Made by a program: the position numbers and the translations under genes. Below, piece by piece: positions 58,757-64,000 of a DNA stretch of 64,000 nt. Each line of letters opens with the position of its first letter. The first letter of the stretch is position 1. Under the pieces are notes generated by a model, which was not told the origin of the DNA, made no database searches, and was given only the letters and a program-made list of their open reading frames with translations. Origin of the DNA: Multifurca ochricompacta (Eukaryota > Basidiomycota > Agaricomycetes > Russulales > Russulaceae); NCBI GenBank assembly GCA_022496185.1, contig WTXG01000178.1, positions 1 through 64,000 on the forward strand, given 5' to 3'.

Positions 58757-59342
58757 GTGATTGATGATGATGATGACAAACCTGAGGAGTCTGCAGAGAG
58801 ACTTTTGAAATATTGGAACTCACCAATCTATGCGTTTTTCAAACCATATCCCTGCATTGATCACATTGATGGCCATCAAGTTCATGTCTTTGAGTGTAAT
58901 GCAAAGCACTGCAAAGCAAAAGGTCAGTATTACCAGCATGTCCGACACTACCTGGATACAGGAGATGCAAAGTCAACAGGCAATTTGTGACGCCATGCCA
59001 AAATCTGTTGGAGCAAAGAGATAATAGAAACTGCAGATCAAAAAAAGGATGTCCATGCTGCACAAGAGGCCGTGGAAAAAGCTACATTGAAGAATGGGTC
59101 AATTACTGCAGTTTTTGAGAGGACTAACCTAAATAGAGTAACTTACTCATATCAGCAACATACCAAGACAGAATCATGGTATGTCACCATCAATAGAGAT
59201 CTGTGACCATACTGAGATTGTTCTTGGCTGTGGCAGCATGGAGATCGTTCAATGGGTTTCAGAAAGTGTTCGACCCTTTAACATTGTCAAGGATTGAGGG
59301 TTTCAGTCACTGATGAAGACTGGGAGGCCTGAATGCTACATA

Positions 59343-59926
59343 TGTTACGTCCAGTGTGAGACATTCTGCACGACTTGTGCGACAGCTTTGTACGTTTGTT
59401 CAGATAAGAGACCAATAGGACCTCTTGGAGTTCAATGGATGAGTCAAGGTCAAAGGGGCTGTTCCCTAGTGACGATGTTGAGTGAGAGTGCCAAAAGCAC
59501 TGAGAGATCGAGTCAAAGGTTTCAAGGGGAAGTCCAGAAGACAAACACGATGTATTCAATAAGTCAAGTCTGAGGTCTACAATGTAGTTACAGGGACTTA
59601 TATACGTAATCGAATGAGCATCTACGAGATAAGGACTAGGTCAGGTGGGCCCAAATATACGGAAGCGGACGGCGTAAAGTCGGCTTCTGATAGGGTATTA
59701 AGTAAGTGTCCGAACGTAAAGATAAGGAGATAGCAAGATAAGAGAAAAGAGAGCAAACATAGGTATACAGTGTGTCAACAAGTCCAAAGCAAGTCACGGG
59801 ACGGGAGTAAGGCACGTGATGGGTCCCAGGACGGGGACGTGATCATGAAGTGCAGAGTGGGTGGCAAGGACGGGTCACTGTTGGGGAGGTGGAAGAAAAT
59901 GGGGTTGCTCGGCAGGGATTGTAACA
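59343..59926 (-). repeat. 3' LTR of the Gypsy element
   Basis: 584 bp, from TGTTACGTCC to GATTGTAACA on the plus strand. Its ends resemble the 604-bp solo LTRs (TGTTACG) but the bodies differ, so it is a separate family. Confidence 0.8.
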
Positions 59927-59957
59927 TCACCCCCTCTTCTGGTTCTAGCAGACCCGG

Positions 59958-60701
59958 CTAGAAACGACTCGTACCATCATCATCCTGCACTAAGTCCAGG
60001 TAATCGTCGGCTACATTACGATCATCCAGTGTGTAATTCTCCTTGTCTGAATCCTGCGGACATTGATGGGTATGAAGGAACCCATATGGGCCGCGCTGGC
60101 CACATAGGGGCACATATCGTGGACCGGACAGTCCAGCTCGCGGTGTCCGGAGTTGTGGCGAGGCACTTGCCACACCACCCTGACGGATTGACGATCGTTG
60201 GGGCGACTCCCACACGGCGAAGATACAAAACTGGCTCCAGTGGAGGTTGCTGCGACAGTGCTGGCACCACTTGTGGTTCAGGGGGCAGTTCCAGCTGATA
60301 TGATACTTACTGTCGCATCGCCAGCATGTCTCTCCACGAGGGTTCTCGTGCATTCGTGGCATTTCAAACCGGTTTGGTATCAGCCTCGGGGGCCCCCAAT
60401 GATCGTGGGGGGAGGGGTCGTGCATACATGTCGGGTACCGTTCAGCGATAGTCTGATAGGCGTCCCCTATCTCCAGCCTTTTCCTGATCTCCACCAACTC
60501 CTGCTCGACTTAACATCCCATTGTCAGCCTTGCCATCATTTTCGCGTGCTCCTTGTATTGTTTATTGAGCGTCGTGCGCAATGTCAGATTCTTCCGCAGT
60601 CTCATTACCTCGGCTTGAGACGCGGAAGGCGCATATCGTTCAGCACCTCGTCGATGGCAAAGGCGGGGAGTCCTCGGCAGCCAGGTGTCCGAGCTGCTCA
60701 T
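59958..60701 (-). pseudogene. Gypsy 3' reading frame with two CCHC zinc knuckles
   Basis: Lies between the chromodomain end and the 3' LTR, in the sense of the element. A helical, charged N-terminal part (EVMRLRKNLTLRTTLNKQY, VEIRKRLEIGDAYQTIAER) is followed by two knuckles, CWRCDSKYHISWNC and CQHCRSNLHWSQFC, and an acidic C-terminus. One in-frame TAA near 60512 interrupts it. Zinc knuckles normally belong to gag at the other end of the element; here they form an extra 3' product, perhaps an RNA-binding accessory protein. The exact start is unclear. Confidence 0.6.
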
Positions 60702-61239
60702 CAGTCATCATGTGGTGAAGACGTCCCATATACCTTTCTTCTAAATAGACCGGAGCCCCATAGACAGGGCCATCTTTCTTCATACACCCAGTGACATCCA
60801 TTCCTCCGTTGGTGTAGAATATATATTTGGCGATGGCGACAGTCCGTCAGCCATGGTGATTTCAGGGGGAAGTATGTCGATGATTGGGGTTGTTAGTAAA
60901 GAACGGGAATTCGGCACCTCGTCATCCAACTCCATACCAATAGGTCATTTGGGTGCGGTTCTTCGCTGTGTTGAAGTCATCATTTGGGTTCGGAGACTGG
61001 TTCTTAACCCGGGCCTTGCAGCTTCGTAATCAATAGGGGAGGAGGGCTGTGGAGGGATGAGCAGAAGGGAAGTTCTCAACCACTACAGTGGTGGCAGTGA
61101 AGGCATCGACGGCAGCGTTGGCAGCGACAAAAGACATGATGACTGGATGGTGTTAGAACGTTGCTGAGAGAGCATGTACTGGGGAATGATGGGTCTCGGG
61201 GCGTTTCTTTTAAGCGTTCTTAGGCGCTTCTGGGTGTCG

Positions 61240-63998
61240 GATGTGGAACTCTGAGATAAGGGCCGGAGCAAGATATCCCGGCTGGCTCCCATGAATTGTC
61301 GGAGTCTGGGAATCCTTTCCACTTGATTAGGTAGTACAGTTTGCGCCCTCGGCCTTTTCGCCTGGAGTCTAGAACAGCTCCACTTCCCATTCTTCTTCGC
61401 CATCGATAAGGTCAGGGGGGGTCTCGGGAAGTTTCTCCATGAATGGAGGTTCCTTGTAAGGGGTCAGAAGCTTGGCATGGAAGACGGGGTGGATCTTCCA
61501 TTTCGGCGGCAATTGCAGTTCATAGGATATGTCTGACAGCTTCCTTGTGATCTGGAAGGGTCCGTGAGTCGGGGCGCTAGTTTGGCGAGGGGTGTGACGT
61601 GTGAATGTTTCTGCCCTCGAGCCATACCCAGTCATTGGTCTGATAAGGTGTGAATGTGCTTGGCTGTGCTGCCAGAAGCTGTTGCCCTTTACCAGATTTT
61701 CATTGGCTGATTGCCCAGTTCTTCCCATTGGCTTATCCTTCGGTTACTGATGGGACTTGATGGGCTTATCTGTCCATGTGGTGCGTGGAGTCCAGCCCAT
61801 GATAAGGGAGAAAGGGGTGGCTTTTGTCGTCCCATTGGGCCATGAGTTATGAGCGAATTCTGCGGTCGACAGCCATTCTGCCCAGTCATCTTGCCTGCCG
61901 TTGCACCAAAACCGGAGATACTGTTCTAACCATTGGTTGTCCGCTCAGACTGTCCGTCTGTTTGTGGATGGTATGCTGTAGAGATGTTCTGTGTGATGTC
62001 CAACGTTTGCATAGGGCCCTCGCAAATGCCGATGTAAAAGGGTATCTCGGTCAGAGATGATCTTCTTAGGGAGTCCGTAGTGACGGTATACGTGTCCAGG
62101 TATAGTTTGCCACTCCTTCGGCTGTGATAGTTTCGTTACAGGGAATGAAGAGGGCCGCCTTGGAGCAATCATGGTCTGTAATTGTAAGGATAGTGTCGAA
62201 GCCCTGTGACTTGGGCAGCTTGACAATGAAGTCCATAGCGATGGTTTGGAATGGAGTCGATGCGGTGGGAGTGATGGGATGCATTGGTGGGACTTTCGGT
62301 GTGTGTTCACCTTGTTTGCTTGACACGATGCACATCCTTGTACGTAGCTTTCAATGTCCTTTTTCATATTGGGCCACCAATAGTCTCTTTTGGCCAGGGC
62401 GTAGGTGTTGGCGATGCCCGGATGGCCAGCGGAGGGAAGGTTGTGATGAAAATGGATCACCCCCCTCTTAATGTTGTCACCACCGTGACAACGAGTCGAT
62501 CCCCATCTTTCCACCAAAGACCGCTGATTTTCTTCAAATTGTGAGGTCGCCCATGAAAGGCACAGGTCTTGGTTCATATTTTGGGAAACTTGTGCCCAAA
62601 GGTCCATGTCATGGAGACTGACATGGCCGCTTTCGCAAATACCTCCTCTGGGAGGACAGTGATGTCATTATTGTCATCCTCCCCTGTGTGCATATCTGGC
62701 CTGCGTGACAGCGCATCCGCTCTAGCATTCTGGCTCCAGCGATGTGTTTCAACGTGAAGTTATATTCCTCTAACTCCAAGACCTCTCGCGCCACGCGTCA
62801 ACTGATTTTATGGGGTTCTTTCCAATATAATAGATTGGAATGGTCAGTTGAATGATGGTCTTGTGCGGGGTTCCTGCCAGGTAGGGTGCCAGTGTCGCAA
62901 TGCCTTGACTATGGCTAAGAGCTCCCTATCCCAGATGTCATAGTTCCTTTCGGCTGAGGAGAAGGTTTCAGAGTAGTATGCCACTGGGTGAAGTATTGTG
63001 CGGCATCCCTTGGTATAATACTGCCCTTCGCAAAGTGAGAGGCGTCCACTTCTACTTCAAAGGGGTGGCTCAGATCTGGTTGGATGAGTACCGGTTCTGA
63101 GCGACAAGGTTCCTAATCTGTTCAAATGCCTGCTGCTGGCTGCATCCCAGTGCCATGGTACATCCTTTTTCAGCAGGTCGTTCAATGGTGCACTATGCCT
63201 GAAAACCCCTTGACAAATCGTGGTAGAAGTTGCAGAATCCATGAATGATCAGACATCCTTGACGCAGGTTGGCACAGGCCACTCCCGGATTCCCTGTACT
63301 TTAATGGGGTCCATGCACACTTGTCCTCCTTCCAAGATACTCCTAGATACTCAACGCTCCTTGTTCGAAGGAGCATTTGGGGGTTTGAGATATAGGTCGT
63401 GTTCATGCAGTATGTCCAACACCTGATGCACGCAACTTCGGTGATGGTCCAAATTATCTGGGGTGGCTACTAAGATGTTGTCCATATAGACCACTACTTC
63501 TCCCGTAAGAATGAGATCATGAAAGATGTGGTTCATCATAGACTGGAATGTCGCTGGTGAGTTTGTGAGACCAAAGAACATGACATTGGGTTCGAACAAC
63601 CCTTGATTTGTTTTGAACGCCGCCTTGCACTGGTCACCTTCCTTGATTCTAATGTTGTTGTAACCCCATCGCACGTCCATCTTTGAGAAGAGGGACTTAT
63701 CCCTCATAGTGTCAATGAGCTCAGAGATGAGCAGCAGGGGGTAGGCATTTTTCACGGTATATGCATTGATTCGCTGATAATCCTGAACCGGTCGCAACTT
63801 GCCATCCTTCTTTTTGATGAAGAAGAAGGGCGAGGTGTACTGCGACTTGGATGGGCGAATGTATCCCTTTGCCAAATGTTCTTCAAGGAATTCTGTTAGT
63901 GCTACCTGCTCAGACTGGGACAGCAGATAGATTTTGCAATCTATTGCTGTTGGCGTATCAGGGAGTAGGTCTATGGCATGGTCCCATGGTCTGGAGGG
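61240..63998 (-). pseudogene. Gypsy pol: reverse transcriptase, integrase and chromodomain (multiple frameshifts)
   Basis: RT is open from the right edge (RPWDHAIDL) through [33 protein letters not shown] and [11 protein letters not shown] to about 63351. The next part (YLGVSWKEDK) is in another frame. The RNase H region is broken. Integrase has an H2C2 finger (HFHHNLPSAGHPG, GCASCQANK; about 62330-62450) and core pieces AMDFIVKLPK, ITDHD and ISDRD spread over frames, then HPVFHAKLLTPY. A one-base shift near 61377 leads to a chromodomain ([18 protein letters not shown]), which targets integration to heterochromatin. The YxDD box reads YMDN. Confidence 0.88.
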
Positions 63999-64000
63999 TG

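Larger units (their letters stand above)
51219..59342 (+). pseudogene. Old hAT transposase gene (BED finger part), split by a younger hAT and cut by a Gypsy element
   Basis: Coding pieces are 51219-51545 and 58757-59342. The first ends GPSIIVID and the second continues DDDDKPEESAERLLKYWNSPIYAFF, so removing the insert with one 8-bp duplication restores one frame. The second part has a BED-type zinc finger (HVFECNAKHCKAKG, HAKICW) and a hAT region (RPFNIVKD, LMKTGRPECYI). TGA codons at 51280-51282, 58988-58990 and 59295-59297 each fit CGA to TGA. The catalytic domain is beyond the Gypsy element or lost. A short intron probably ends near 59238. hAT transposases cut and paste their own element. 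Confidence 0.8.
59343..64000 (-). mobile_element. Ty3/Gypsy chromodomain retrotransposon, degenerate, continues past the window
   Basis: On the minus strand the order is RT, (RNase H), integrase, chromodomain, a 3' zinc-knuckle frame, then the 3' LTR at 59343-59926. Gag and the 5' LTR would lie right of the window. The LTR end meets the old hAT gene at GAATGCTACATA. Many frame changes show that the copy is dead. Confidence 0.9.

Overview
This is a repeat-rich stretch of a filamentous fungal genome, most likely a basidiomycete of the Agaricomycetes. The evidence is short GT-AG introns of about 50-100 bp, a Goodbye-NACHT-ankyrin STAND receptor, an S28 serine carboxypeptidase of the fungal type, and several eukaryotic transposon classes. 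No bacterial features were seen.

The left 45.6 kb is a tandem array of three copies of one unit with a period of about 11.1 kb (unit 2 about 21931-33072, unit 3 from about 33073, unit 1 to the left, enlarged by insertions). Each unit has, in order: an unrecognised glutamate-rich gene (minus), a 5'-truncated S28 peptidase gene (plus, head to head with it), a 1.7-2.9 kb spacer, and a NOD-like receptor gene (minus). Only the unit 1 receptor (7723-12257, 8 exons, 1375 aa) is intact; it has 18 almost identical 33-residue ankyrin repeats. The receptors of units 2 and 3 have about 10 and 11 repeats and are broken by frameshifts. The unit 1 peptidase is open from its mature N-terminal region to its stop; the other two are broken. 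The glutamate-rich gene is broken differently in all three.

The units are useful for dating insertions because each gives the empty site for its neighbours. In unit 1 this reveals an ORF1-bearing LINE (1-1693), an 822-bp insertion (5454-6275), a hAT-type non-autonomous element (12387-13357, 8-bp duplication), a Ty1/Copia element (13901-19155, 5-bp duplication) and a Mutator-like TIR element (19615-21930, 9-bp duplication). In unit 3 a 709-bp solo LTR sits inside a peptidase exon and a second TIR element lies in the spacer.

The right 18 kb (45613-64000) is almost wholly nested transposons: a 4.5-kb element with about 530-bp inverted ends and a tRNA-like gene inside, a solo LTR, an old hAT transposase gene split by a younger 7.2-kb hAT (itself hit by a solo LTR), and a degenerate chromodomain Ty3/Gypsy element on the minus strand that runs off the window and carries an extra zinc-knuckle reading frame downstream of pol.

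Two themes stand out. One is birth and death of an NLR whose ligand-binding repeats are homogenised except at a few positions, as expected of a fungal non-self recognition gene. The other is a strong CpG-to-TpG/CpA decay signature in the transposons, consistent with cytosine methylation of repeats: it explains every difference between the Copia LTRs and most of the TGA stops in the transposon genes.
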